From positions 2,418,001 through 2,482,000 of the forward strand of contig OY729432.1 in assembly GCA_963422385.1 (NCBI GenBank): a stretch of DNA of 64,000 nt, given 5' to 3'. Position 1 is the stretch's first letter. Every line of letters starts with the position of its first letter. Of the stretch, positions 56,195 to 64,000 are shown piece by piece. The notes beneath the pieces were generated by a model, which saw only the letters and a list, made by a program, of their open reading frames with translations, made no database searches and had not been told where the DNA came from. A program made the translations under genes and the position numbers. The stretch is from JAJDTQ01 sp963422385. Its GTDB lineage: Bacteria; Desulfobacterota; Binatia; UBA9968; JAJDTQ01.

Positions 56195-57982
56195 TCAGGA
56201 ACTTTGGGCCGCCTGCCCGCGCTCGTTCCGCACCGCGGCGGTCCGCGCCTCGTCCAGCACTACGGTGCCGCCGGTCTCCTGCACGGTCACGCCGTAGACT
56301 TCCAGGGCGTATTCCGGCGATACGTAACCGTTCTTCACGTCTCTCACAACGGCTTCGGCGTCGCGTTCCAGGGGCTCTCCGAGGCCGCCTCCTCCGGGAG
56401 TTTCCAGCCGGAACACGTCGGCGGCGCGCACGGCGATGTCTGAGCACCGGGAGGGAATCTCCCGCGCCTCCCGGGATTCCGGGTTGAGGATTCCCTTGCC
56501 GGTGCGGCCGTTGCCGCCGCCTTCCACGCCCTTGGGCGCCACCACGTGCTTGGTGGAGCGGAGCGAGAAGCGCGTCTCCGGATTCAGGAACTCGTACTCC
56601 CGGACGAAGCCCAGACCGCCGCGGAACCTGCCGGCGCCGCCCGAATCCTGCACCAGCTCGAAGCGGCGGAGGCGGGTGGAGAACTCCGACTCGATGATCT
56701 CGATGGGCGCGATGCGGGCATTGGACTGGTTCACGTTGGTGCCGGAGACCCCGTCCTTGCCGGTGCGGGCGCCGGAGCCGCCGCCGAAGATCTCGTACTG
56801 CACGTAGCTCCGGCCGGTCTTGTCGTTCCTTCCGCCGATGATGATGGAGCGGCTGGCGCAGCCGTCGGCGATCTTCTTGACCGGGGTGAGTTGGCTCAGG
56901 GCCTCGAACAGGGCCTCCACCAAGGCGTGGACCGTGGGGTTGTAGGTGTTCACCGGCGCCGGGAAATGGGGGTTGAGCACGCTTCCCTCGGGGCAGTGAA
57001 CCTCCACCACCCGGGCCAGCCCGTGATTGGTGGGCAGCGCGGGGTCGGTGAGCGCGGTGAGGCAATAGGAGCACGCGGCCCGCACCACCGAGGGCCGGAT
57101 GTTGGCCGGACCTCGGGTCTGGTCCGCACTGCCGGTGAAGTCGAACAGGAGCCGGGCGCCCTTCTTGTCGATGCGCACCCGGATGCGCACCGGCTTGTCG
57201 AGGTCGATGCCGTCGCTGTCGAGGAAACGCTCTCCCTCCGCGCTCTTGTCGGGCCAGCCGGTGATCTCGTTGCGGACCCGTTCCTCGGTGAGCTGGAACA
57301 GCCGGTCGTAGGAAGCGAGCACGACGTCGCGGCCGTACTTGGCCATCATCTCGGCGAAGCGCCGCTCGCCCAGGCGGGCCGCGCCTACCTGCCCGCGGAT
57401 GTCGCCCACCACCAGCTCGGGCGTACGGCTGTTGGCGCCGATGATCTCCTCGATGTCCTTGCCGGTCTTGAAGCGGTCGATGTACTTCACCGGCGGCACC
57501 TGGAGCCCCTCCTGGTATACCTCCCGGGCCTGGCTCCAGCAGCTCCCGGGCACCGGACCGCCGATGTCGCTCTTGTGGGCCATGGTGGCCGAGAAGCCCA
57601 CCCACGCGCCGTCGAAGAAGATCGGCGTCATCACACACATGTCCGGGGCGTGGGGGCTTCCGCCGAGGTAGGGGTGATTGGTGATGAAGGCGTCGCCCTC
57701 GTGGATCTCCTCCGGCGGATAGTTCCGCAGCACCCCCCGGGCGCAAGCCGGGAACGCTCCCATGTGAAGCGGCAGCACCACGTGCTGCGCCGCCACCTCG
57801 CCGTTGCAGGTAAGGATGGCGCAACTGGCGTCCTGGGACTCGCGGATGATGGTGGAGAAGCCGGTGCGGAAGAGCGAGTTCTGCATCTCCTGCACGATGC
57901 CGGCCAGCCGCGCCTGGATCACCTGGAGGGTGATGGGATCCACGGAGGCCGGGTTTGCGACGCTGGATTCCGGGGTTGCCAT
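56195..57982 (-). CDS. Hydantoinase B/oxoprolinase family protein (HyuB-2)
   Basis: 595 residues, clearly paralogous to the neighbouring HyuB-1: the same blocks occur in the same order (DPITLQVIQARLAGIVQEMQ, TGFSTIIRESQDASCAI, YLGGSPHAPDMCVMTPIF, IIESEFSTRLRRFELVQDSG). The two copies have diverged throughout and so are not a recent duplication. It is transcribed from the HyuA side; HyuA ends 164 bases upstream, with a palindromic repeat in the gap. Confidence 0.9.
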   Translation of the reverse strand: MATPESSVANPASVDPITLQVIQARLAGIVQEMQNSLFRTGFSTIIRESQDASCAILTCNGEVAAQHVVLPLHMGAFPACARGVLRNYPPEEIHEGDAFITNHPYLGGSPHAPDMCVMTPIFFDGAWVGFSATMAHKSDIGGPVPGSCWSQAREVYQEGLQVPPVKYIDRFKTGKDIEEIIGANSRTPELVVGDIRGQVGAARLGERRFAEMMAKYGRDVVLASYDRLFQLTEERVRNEITGWPDKSAEGERFLDSDGIDLDKPVRIRVRIDKKGARLLFDFTGSADQTRGPANIRPSVVRAACSYCLTALTDPALPTNHGLARVVEVHCPEGSVLNPHFPAPVNTYNPTVHALVEALFEALSQLTPVKKIADGCASRSIIIGGRNDKTGRSYVQYEIFGGGSGARTGKDGVSGTNVNQSNARIAPIEIIESEFSTRLRRFELVQDSGGAGRFRGGLGFVREYEFLNPETRFSLRSTKHVVAPKGVEGGGNGRTGKGILNPESREAREIPSRCSDIAVRAADVFRLETPGGGGLGEPLERDAEAVVRDVKNGYVSPEYALEVYGVTVQETGGTVVLDEARTAAVRNERGQAAQSS

Positions 57983-58050
57983 GGTTTTCTTCCGGCAGGC
58001 TGCCTGCCTGCGTTACGGACGCCGTCCCGAGTGTCCTGAGTTGGACGCAA

Positions 58051-58080
58051 CACGGGCGGGTTTGAACCCCGCCCCTACGG
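58051..58080. repeat. Palindromic intergenic repeat (copy 7)
   Basis: CACGGGCGGGTTTG followed by AACCCCGCCCCTACGG. It lies between HyuA and HyuB-2, in a position to form a hairpin in the shared transcript. Confidence 0.85.
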
Positions 58081-58146
58081 TTGCCTCGCCTTGCCGACGA
58101 CCGGAAGCGTGCACCCGCGCTCGGTGCTCGGTTCCGGCCATGGTCG

Positions 58147-60216
58147 CTATCCTTTCGCCGTGATGATCAGGTTCTTGTAGTCGTCCACCCGCGCCTGCTG
58201 TTCCGGATGAATGACCGTGGTGGTGTCCATTTGCTCCACCACCGCGGGGCCGGCCAACTTGTGTCCCGGCTCGAAGCGGTCCCGGTCGTAGATGGGAGTG
58301 TCCTGGAAGCCCAGGTCGCGGCCGAAGAAGATCCGCCGCTCTCCGGTGCGGGCATCGGCCACGCTTCTCCCGGTGGCCGTAAACGGCGACAGGCGCGTCT
58401 GCGGCACCCGCCCCTCGGACACGAGCCGCACGCTCACCATCTCCACGGGCTCGGACTCGGCCTTGTGGCCATGGGCCTGCTCGTGGGCCTCGTGGAAGCG
58501 CTGCTGCACCAGCTCCATGTCCTCGGGCTTGAGCGGAGGGGTCGGGCACGACACCGTGAGCTCGTAGCCCTGTCCGGCGTAGCGCAGGTCGAGGTAGGGC
58601 GTCAGCGCGATGTCCTCCTCCGGGAAGCCTTCTCCGGAGAGCTCTTCCCTCGCCTGCGCCATGAGCTGGTCGAAGAGGGAATTGATGTCGTCGGGCTCGA
58701 GCTCCTGCATCGGCGCCAGCTTGGAGCGCACGTGGTCGTGCTTCACGTCCGACATCAGCAGGCCCAGCGCCGAGTTCACCCCCGGCGTGAGCGGCACCAG
58801 CAGCGTGGGGACGCCGAGGTCCAGCGCCAGCCGGCCGGCGTGCATGGGACCGGCGCCGCCGAAGGCCACCAGAGTGAATTCCCGGATGTCGTAGCCCCGC
58901 TGGGACGACACCGCCTTGATGGCTTCTTCCATCTTGACGTTGATGATCTTGAGGATTCCGTCCGCGGCTTCGTGAAGGCTCAGCCCCAGCGGCCTGGCGA
59001 TGCGCTCCTTCACCAGGGACTCCGCTCTGGCCTTGTCGAGGGTGAGCCGCCCGCCGAGAAAGTGGTCGGGATCCAGCACCCCCAGGATGACATTGGCGTC
59101 GGTGACGGTGGCGTTCTCGCCGCCCCGGTCATAGCAGATGGGGCCCGGGTCGGCGCCGGCGCTGTCGGGTCCCACCTGGAGCGCCCCCACCGAGTCGATG
59201 CGCGCGATGGTGCCGCCGCCCGCGCTCACGGTGTGGATGTCGAGCATGGGCAGGCTGATGGGCCGCTGGCTGATGCGGCCCTGGGTGGTGACCACCGGGC
59301 GGCCCTGGTGGATCAGGGCCACGTCGCAACTGGTCCCGCCCATGTCGAAGGTGATTATGTTGTCGATGCCGACCTTGCCGCTGGCGCCCAGCGACGAGAT
59401 CACGCCCCCCGCGGGCCCGGAAAGCACCGTGGCCACCGGTATCCGGGCCGAGGTCCTGAACGTCGACACGCCGCCGTTGGACTGCATGATATAGAGTTGG
59501 GGCGTGGTGATCCCCATCTCCCTCAGGCGGGTCTCCAGCCGGTTCAGGTAGGTGCTCATCACGGGCGCGATGTAGGCGTTGATGACCGTCGTGCTCATGC
59601 GATAGAATTCGCGGATCTGCGGCAGCACCTCGCACGAGAGCGACAGGCTGGCCTCCGGGAACTCCTCGGCCATGAGCTTCTTGACCGCCAACTCGTGTTC
59701 GAGGTTCAGGAAGGAAAACAGGAAGCAGACGGCTACGGATTCCACGCCCCTGGCCTTGAGGCGGCGGATCGCCTCAGCGGCCTGTTCGAGGTCCACCGGC
59801 GTCAGCGCCCGGCCCTGGAAATCCACCCGCTCGCGGACCTCTTCGGTCGTGTAAGGGGACGCCAGCAGGCGGGGTTTCTCGAAGAAGAGGTCATAGGTCA
59901 CCGGCCCATAGCCCCGGCTCTGCTCCATGACCTCGTAGATGCCGCGGAAACCCTTGGTCACCAGCAGGCCGGTGACCGCCCCCTTCTCCTCCAGCAGGGC
60001 GTTGGTGCCCACGGTGGTGCCGTGGGAGAAGAAGCTGACGTCCCCGGCCGGCACTCCCTGATCGAGCAGCTCCCGGACCCCGTTGAGCACCGCCTGGAAC
60101 GGCTCCCCGGGGGTCGAGGGCACCTTGGTGATGCCAATCTCGCCACTGTCCTCATTAAAGAAAACGAAGTCGGAAAAGGTTCCTCCGGTGTCCACTGCTA
60201 CTCGATATCGCGCCAT
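58147..60216 (-). CDS. Hydantoinase A/oxoprolinase family protein (HyuA)
   Basis: 689 residues from the ATG at 60216; an upstream frame to 60420 crosses a weak repeat and is rejected. The actin-like ATPase fold is shown by RVAVDTGGTFSDFVFF at the N-terminus and ITFDMGGTSCDVALI near 287, with HGTTVGTNALLE, LSGPAGGVISSLG and FGGAGPMHAG. HyuA binds and hydrolyses ATP, while HyuB contributes to the substrate site. First gene of the A-B-B set; divergent from the SDR gene. Confidence 0.9.
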   Translation of the reverse strand: MARYRVAVDTGGTFSDFVFFNEDSGEIGITKVPSTPGEPFQAVLNGVRELLDQGVPAGDVSFFSHGTTVGTNALLEEKGAVTGLLVTKGFRGIYEVMEQSRGYGPVTYDLFFEKPRLLASPYTTEEVRERVDFQGRALTPVDLEQAAEAIRRLKARGVESVAVCFLFSFLNLEHELAVKKLMAEEFPEASLSLSCEVLPQIREFYRMSTTVINAYIAPVMSTYLNRLETRLREMGITTPQLYIMQSNGGVSTFRTSARIPVATVLSGPAGGVISSLGASGKVGIDNIITFDMGGTSCDVALIHQGRPVVTTQGRISQRPISLPMLDIHTVSAGGGTIARIDSVGALQVGPDSAGADPGPICYDRGGENATVTDANVILGVLDPDHFLGGRLTLDKARAESLVKERIARPLGLSLHEAADGILKIINVKMEEAIKAVSSQRGYDIREFTLVAFGGAGPMHAGRLALDLGVPTLLVPLTPGVNSALGLLMSDVKHDHVRSKLAPMQELEPDDINSLFDQLMAQAREELSGEGFPEEDIALTPYLDLRYAGQGYELTVSCPTPPLKPEDMELVQQRFHEAHEQAHGHKAESEPVEMVSVRLVSEGRVPQTRLSPFTATGRSVADARTGERRIFFGRDLGFQDTPIYDRDRFEPGHKLAGPAVVEQMDTTTVIHPEQQARVDDYKNLIITAKG

Positions 60217-60283
60217 CGGAGTTGCGTTAACATGATTTGATAGTGGGTTCAAATGCGACTCAGGAAGGCCATGCGAGGGCCTT

Positions 60284-60310
60284 GCGGGGGTGGGTCTCGA
60301 CCCCGCCGGC
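60284..60310. repeat. Degenerate palindromic repeat (copy 8)
   Basis: GCGGGGGTGGGTCTCGACCC followed by CGCCGGC. The arms resemble the repeat family but with several changes. It lies in the 206-base divergent gap between HyuA and the SDR gene. Confidence 0.5.
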
Positions 60311-60422
60311 TTCGCTTGACAGCCGCCTCGGTTTCCCGATAGAGCAGTGCCATCATCGTTTGAGGGCCGTCCCGAACACCCGCGATCATGCGGGCAACCG
60401 GCGAGGCCGGAGAGGAGCACTC

Positions 60423-61193
60423 ATGATCGAAGGGTTGCAGGGCAGGGTGGTGATCGTCACGGGCGGCGGGCACGGCATCGGCAAGGCGTACTGTGAGGGT
60501 TTTACCAGGTCCGGTTCCCGTGTGATAGTGGCGGACATCGATGGAGACGCCGCGGAGGAGGTGGCGCGGGATCTGGGGAAGCTGAGCGAGGCCGGTTCCA
60601 TGTCGGTGCACGTAGACGTGTCCGATGAAGCGTCCGCGAACCGGATGGTCGCCAAGACCATCGAGCGCTTCGGCCGGGTGGATGTGCTCGTGAACAACGC
60701 GTCGATCTTCGCCACCGTTCCCATGAGCCGGGGCCGCATCGAGGAGATCAGCCTGGAGGAGTGGGACAGGCTCATGGCCGTGAACCTCAAGGGCGTGTTT
60801 CTCTGCTGCCGCGCGGTGCTGCCGCAGATGCGCGAGCAGAAGTCCGGCAAGATCATCAACGTCGCTTCGGGCACGGCGCTTTCCGGCCCTCCCGGACGCA
60901 TCCACTACGTGGCTTCCAAGGCCGGGGTCATGGGTTTCAGCCGCACCCTGGCGCGGGAAGTCGGCGACGACAACATCCAGGTCAACATCCTGTGCCCGGG
61001 ATCGACGCTGTCGGAGGTGAATCCCACCGAGGAGATCCTCAAGATGCGTCAGAGCAATATCGGCCAGCGCGCCATCAAACGGGTCCAGGTGCCCCAGGAT
61101 CTCGTCGGCGGGGTGCTGTTCATGGCCTCCCCGCTGGCCGATTTCATGACTGGCCAGACCTTGGTGGTGGACGGCGGCCAGAACATGCACTAG
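60423..61193 (+). CDS. Short-chain dehydrogenase/reductase
   Basis: 256 residues from the ATG at 60423 with GAGAGGAG 6 bases upstream. Intact classical SDR: VIVTGGGHGIGKAY cofactor motif, VLVNNAS, the catalytic Ser in NVASGTAL, and Tyr-Lys in HYVASKAG, with the C-terminal VVDGGQNMH. The D-rich DIDGDAAE turn after strand 2 favours NAD over NADP. Substrate unknown; the neighbouring FAD-linked oxidase suggests an oxidation pathway. Confidence 0.93.
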   Translation: MIEGLQGRVVIVTGGGHGIGKAYCEGFTRSGSRVIVADIDGDAAEEVARDLGKLSEAGSMSVHVDVSDEASANRMVAKTIERFGRVDVLVNNASIFATVPMSRGRIEEISLEEWDRLMAVNLKGVFLCCRAVLPQMREQKSGKIINVASGTALSGPPGRIHYVASKAGVMGFSRTLAREVGDDNIQVNILCPGSTLSEVNPTEEILKMRQSNIGQRAIKRVQVPQDLVGGVLFMASPLADFMTGQTLVVDGGQNMH

Positions 61194-61221
61194 ATTCCTG
61201 CTTTACTCGGACAGGCTCCCG

Positions 61222-62619
61222 GTGCAACAAACGGCGCCCGAATCGGTCAAGACACACGCCGGCGCGGTCGGCCGGCTCACCGCGTTGCTGGGCGCGGACT
61301 CCGTCCTCACGGACCTGGATGAGTTGGACCTGCATGCATGGGATGCGTTGGGGCAAAGCCGCATCCATCCCGGGCGCCCGATCGTTCCCGTTCATCCGTT
61401 GTGTGTCTCCACCACCGAGGTCCAGGCTATCGTCGATGTGGCCAACGAGGCCCGGGTGCCGCTGGTACCCTATGGCGGCGGCTCCGGGCTCATGGGGGCA
61501 GCAGTTTCCCTGACCCCCGGCATCGTCGTGGATCTCCGGCGGATGAACGCCGTGCTGGAGATCGACACGGCAGCGTTCACGGCCCGGGTCCAGGCCGGCA
61601 TGGTGCTGGAGGCTCTCGAGTCGGAGTTGCAACAGTCCGGCCTCATGCCGGGTCACGACCCCTGGACGCTGCCGGTGGCTACGGTGGGCGGGGCCGTCTC
61701 CACCAACAGTCTCGGGTACCGCGGCGGAAAGTACGGCTCCGTAGGGAGTCAGGTGCTGGGGGTCGAGGTGGTGCTGCCGGAGGGCCGGGTGTGCCGCACT
61801 CGGGGGGTCGTCAAGAGCTCCACTGGAATCGACCTCAACCACCTGTTCATCGGCGGCGAGGGCTGCTTCGGGATTCTCACGGAGGTGACCCTCCGGGTTT
61901 TCCCGGTTCCGGAGGCGCGGTCGCTCCATGCCGTCCGGTTCGACTCCTTCGCCTTGGGTTTCGAGGCCGTGCTGGCGTTCTCCGCTGCCGGCCTGCGGCC
62001 GATCCTGCTCGACTATGGCGATGAGACGGAGGATCCGGAAGGATCGTCGATCCTCTATCTCGGGTTCGAGGGAAAGGCCGAGGTCGTGGCCGCGGAGGAA
62101 GGGGTGGCCCTGGCGGCGTGCGGGGACCGGGGCGGTGGCCGGCTGGCCCGGGACCAGGCCGAACGGTTCTGGCGGGAACGTCACGCGGCCGCCCGACGGT
62201 TTGCCGCCAACCGCCGCGAGCGCCGGAAACGAAGCGACACCGGGGTGCATCAGGATTGGGTGCACGTGGCCTTGCCCGCATCGCAGGTGCTGGCCTTCAG
62301 GCGAGAGGCGCTGGCCATGGCTGCGGCCCGCAACGTCCGTTTCCGGGAGAGCGGACTCTGGACCGGCCCCGAGCTCTTCTCTCTGCGGCTCTCCAAGGAG
62401 GGAGGCGAACAGGCGCGGGCGGAACTGGGCGACGCGGTCTCCGCCCTGTTGCGGACCGTCCACCGTTTTGGCGGATCGGTGGAGTACTGCCACGGCGTGG
62501 GAGTCAAGCTGGCTCCGCTCATGAGCCGCGAGCACGGTGACAACCTGGAGCTGATGCGCTCGGTGAAGCGCTGTCTGGATCCCAACGGTATCATGAACCC
62601 CGGCAAGCTCGGTCTGTGA
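61222..62619 (+). CDS. FAD-binding oxidase, GlcD/AGPS-like (VAO/PCMH family)
   Basis: 465 residues from GTG. The FAD-binding PCMH domain has VPLVPYGGGSGLMGAAV near 75 and NSLGYRGGKYGSVGSQVLGV near 163. The C-terminal cap ends CLDPNGIMNPGKLGL, typical of D-lactate/glycolate dehydrogenases and alkyl-DHAP synthase-like enzymes. It oxidises a 2-hydroxy acid or similar substrate, but which one cannot be told. It follows the SDR gene by 28 bases. Confidence 0.9.
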   Translation: MQQTAPESVKTHAGAVGRLTALLGADSVLTDLDELDLHAWDALGQSRIHPGRPIVPVHPLCVSTTEVQAIVDVANEARVPLVPYGGGSGLMGAAVSLTPGIVVDLRRMNAVLEIDTAAFTARVQAGMVLEALESELQQSGLMPGHDPWTLPVATVGGAVSTNSLGYRGGKYGSVGSQVLGVEVVLPEGRVCRTRGVVKSSTGIDLNHLFIGGEGCFGILTEVTLRVFPVPEARSLHAVRFDSFALGFEAVLAFSAAGLRPILLDYGDETEDPEGSSILYLGFEGKAEVVAAEEGVALAACGDRGGGRLARDQAERFWRERHAAARRFAANRRERRKRSDTGVHQDWVHVALPASQVLAFRREALAMAAARNVRFRESGLWTGPELFSLRLSKEGGEQARAELGDAVSALLRTVHRFGGSVEYCHGVGVKLAPLMSREHGDNLELMRSVKRCLDPNGIMNPGKLGL

Positions 62620-62656
62620 CCGGCCCACAGGTCCGTCCCGCCCACCCGGCCAGCCT

Positions 62657-62685
62657 TTGACAATGACACGGAATATCGCTAGAAT
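62657..62685 (+). promoter_or_regulatory. Strong sigma-70 promoter
   Basis: TTGACA at 62657-62662, an ideal 17-base spacer, and TAGAAT at 62680-62685, the best match to consensus in the window. Transcription should start near 62692, 120 bases before the zinc-ribbon gene start. Confidence 0.8.
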
Positions 62686-62691
62686 ACCATT

Positions 62692-62780
62692 CAAGTATGC
62701 ATCTGGGGAACTATCGGACACGATCAGACAGCCGAGACCGGAATGGAAAGAACTGCACCCGCTGGTGCGGTTCTTTTTTT
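62692..62780 (+). ncRNA. Predicted short leader transcript or small RNA
   Basis: Bounded by the strong promoter upstream and the intrinsic terminator at its end, this 85-90-base transcript has no convincing open frame. It could be a small RNA or an attenuated 5' leader of the zinc-ribbon gene. No known riboswitch class recognised. Confidence 0.45.
62747..62780 (+). terminator. Rho-independent terminator within the leader
   Basis: A 10-bp stem (GAACTGCACC / GGTGCGGTTC, one G-U pair) with the tetraloop CGCT, extended by three A-T pairs and followed by seven T residues. It lies between the promoter at 62657 and the gene start at 62812, so it would end a short transcript of about 85-90 bases unless read through. 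Confidence 0.88.
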
Positions 62781-62811
62781 ATCCTGTGTCCGGCAACGGG
62801 AGGGTAACCTG

Positions 62812-63543
62812 TTGCGCGAACAGTTGAAAACCTTGGCGGTGCTTCAGGGCATCGATCTGGAAGTGAAGGAGCACAAGACCGCCCGGACGGAACGACTCAA
62901 CGAAATCGAGAGGTCCGAGGGCGAAATTGCCCGTTTGGCGGCCGAAGTCAAGACACTGAAGGAGGCCTGGGAGGACAAGGACGGAGTCCGGAAGGCCAAG
63001 GAGCAGACGATAAATGACGCCAGCCGAAAGGCTACCGACAAGCGCATGCGTATGAGCCAGATCAAGAGCATCAAGGAATTGCAGGCGCTTCAACGAGAGA
63101 TCGGAGTGATCAAGGAGTCCAACGTCATCGTGGAGGAGGAGTTGATCGAGGTCATGACCGACCTGGAGGCCCAGGAGGGAATCCTCAAGCAGAAAGAGGA
63201 CGAGTTGACCGCTCTCCGGAACGACTGGAATGAGAAGAAGGGGCCCTTGCAGGAGCAGATCGCCGAGATCGACCAGAAGATCGACCAGACGCGGGAGTCG
63301 CGCGATGCGACGGCGTCCCGCCTCAGCGACGCTCTCATGGGGAAGTACGAGCTGCTGTTCGACCGGCGTGACGGCACGGCGGTGGTGGCGGTGTCGTCGG
63401 CCATATGCCAGGCCTGTTACATGAATATCCCGCCGCAATTATGGAACGACGTGCTGCGCAACGAGCGCGTGAACCTTTGTCCGAGCTGTCAACGCATTCT
63501 CTTCTACAACCCGCCGGTCCCGGAGCAGGAGAGGCAGCCGTAG
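62812..63543 (+). CDS. Zinc-ribbon coiled-coil protein (DUF164/C4-type)
   Basis: 243 residues from a TTG at 62812 with GGGAGGG 8 bases upstream. A frame start at 62743 would be inside the terminator hairpin and is rejected. A long helical hairpin coiled coil (about 1-170) is followed by a C4 zinc ribbon with CQACYMNIP and LCPSCQRIL. This family is broadly conserved and often lies next to the RNase P RNA gene, as here. Its role is unclear; nucleic-acid or ribosome-linked functions have been suggested. Confidence 0.9.
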   Translation: MREQLKTLAVLQGIDLEVKEHKTARTERLNEIERSEGEIARLAAEVKTLKEAWEDKDGVRKAKEQTINDASRKATDKRMRMSQIKSIKELQALQREIGVIKESNVIVEEELIEVMTDLEAQEGILKQKEDELTALRNDWNEKKGPLQEQIAEIDQKIDQTRESRDATASRLSDALMGKYELLFDRRDGTAVVAVSSAICQACYMNIPPQLWNDVLRNERVNLCPSCQRILFYNPPVPEQERQP

Positions 63544-63594
63544 GCGTCTGCACGTTTCAGGCTGCCGACCTCCGCGGGGGTTGCAACTTCACCG

Positions 63595-63600
63595 TATAAT
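63595..63600 (+). promoter_or_regulatory. -10 box of rnpB
   Basis: A perfect TATAAT ends 15 bases before the RNase P RNA P1 stem. No good -35 box is seen at the standard distance, although a TTGCAA lies at 63581. Confidence 0.55.
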
Positions 63601-63615
63601 CGGGAAACTGAGTCT

Positions 63616-63999
63616 CGGGGACAGTGGATCAGACGGTCGCTTCCGCAGTGACGCGGAGGAGGAAAGTCCGGACTCCACAGGACAGGGTGGCCGCTAACGG
63701 CGGCCTCGAGCGATCGAGGGAAAGTGCCACAGAAAACATACCGCCCGACGGATTCCGGTCGAACCGGGCCGTCGAGCAAGGTTGAAAAGGCGAGGCAAGA
63801 GCTCACCGGTCCGTCAGTGATGGCGGGCGCATGGTAAACCCCACCCGGAGCAAGACCAAATAGGAGGGTCGGGTCGTCCGCCTGAAACCCTCGGGTAAGG
63901 TCGCTGGACCCCGCGAGCAATCGCGGGGCAAGATGAATGACCGTCCCGCTTCCTGTTGGGAAGCGCGACAGAATCCGGCTTAACGATCCGCTGTCCCCG
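63616..63999 (+). ncRNA. rnpB: RNase P RNA, bacterial type A
   Basis: The RNA component of RNase P, which trims the 5' ends of tRNAs. The conserved GGAGGAAAGTCCGGACTCCA and GGTAAACCCCACCCGGAGCA segments, the AAATAG element and GATGAATGACCGTC near the 3' end are all present. The 5' end (from 63616) and the 3' end (to 63999) form a 15-bp P1 helix, CGGGGACAG... pairing with ...CTGTCCCCG, so the gene is complete in the window. Length about 384 bases. P12 and other arms appear normal. Confidence 0.96.
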
Positions 64000-64000
64000 C

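Noticed and set aside
54385..60240. Very long open frames on the plus strand opposite HyuA and both HyuB genes
   Set aside because: They are antisense frames kept open by high GC and lack domains, ribosome sites and sensible composition; the minus-strand genes have complete family motifs.
62743..62811. Upstream ATG start for the zinc-ribbon protein
   Set aside because: This ATG lies at the foot of a strong terminator hairpin; the TTG at 62812 has a better ribosome site and gives the family-typical length.

Overview
This 64 kb window is bacterial, GC-rich and gene-dense, with GC-rich third codon positions, frequent GTG/TTG starts and many ATGA/GTGA overlaps. No 16S rRNA is present. The mix of a rimP-nusA-ylxR-infB-DUF503-rbfA-truB-rpsO-pnp block joined to a purine operon, NtrB/NtrC-type sigma-54 signalling, hydantoinase-type ATP-dependent hydrolases, MmgE/PrpD, UbiD, a deiodinase-like selenoprotein and DUF433/DUF5615 modules suggests an uncultured deltaproteobacterial-type lineage (Desulfobacterota, Binatota or Tectomicrobia-like). 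This placement is an inference with modest confidence.

Layout. 1-5,600: a frameshifted dual-OB-type gene with two overlapping DUF488 genes, a deiodinase-like selenoprotein with an in-frame UGA and a clear bacterial SECIS hairpin, RluD and a UbiD-family decarboxylase. 5,600-17,200: small decayed ORFs, a membrane coiled-coil protein, a haem-oxygenase-fold oxidase, an NfeD/SPFH pair and a metabolic block (MmgE/PrpD, NIPSNAP, a reductive-dehalogenase/QueG-like Fe-S protein, a ThDP enzyme, gamma-glutamyltransferase, DUF3891). 17,250-20,130: an island of decay. It holds a 1.05 kb segment bounded by perfect 14-bp inverted repeats, a fused and nonsense-interrupted Xre/MbcA-RES toxin-antitoxin remnant, and a DNA ligase with internal deletions. 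20,150-32,600: MetE-like, macro domain, enolase superfamily, a deleted SDR, citrate synthase, agmatine-to-putrescine enzymes AguB/AguA, QueF, DnaB, ThiE and an NtrC/NtrB pair.

32,700-51,230 is the conserved core: the transcription, translation and RNA-decay genes run into an M16 protease, dUTPase and purB-C-S-Q-L-F, all on the plus strand and all intact. 51,290-54,320 is a second decayed patch with a frameshifted ankyrin gene, a frameshifted small Cys-motif protein and two DUF433/DUF5615 pairs. 54,349-60,216 encodes a HyuA-HyuB-HyuB set on the minus strand. It is followed by an SDR, a FAD-linked oxidase, and a zinc-ribbon coiled-coil protein preceded by a strong promoter and an intrinsic terminator. 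The window ends exactly at the 3' end of the RNase P RNA.

Two window-wide patterns stand out. A family of palindromic intergenic repeats, with an arm like GGGCGGGTTT, recurs in about eight gaps. There is also an unusually high number of broken accessory genes, with in-frame deletions, frameshifts and nonsense codons, beside intact housekeeping operons, which points to active gene loss. No tRNA, CRISPR array or complete insertion sequence was found.
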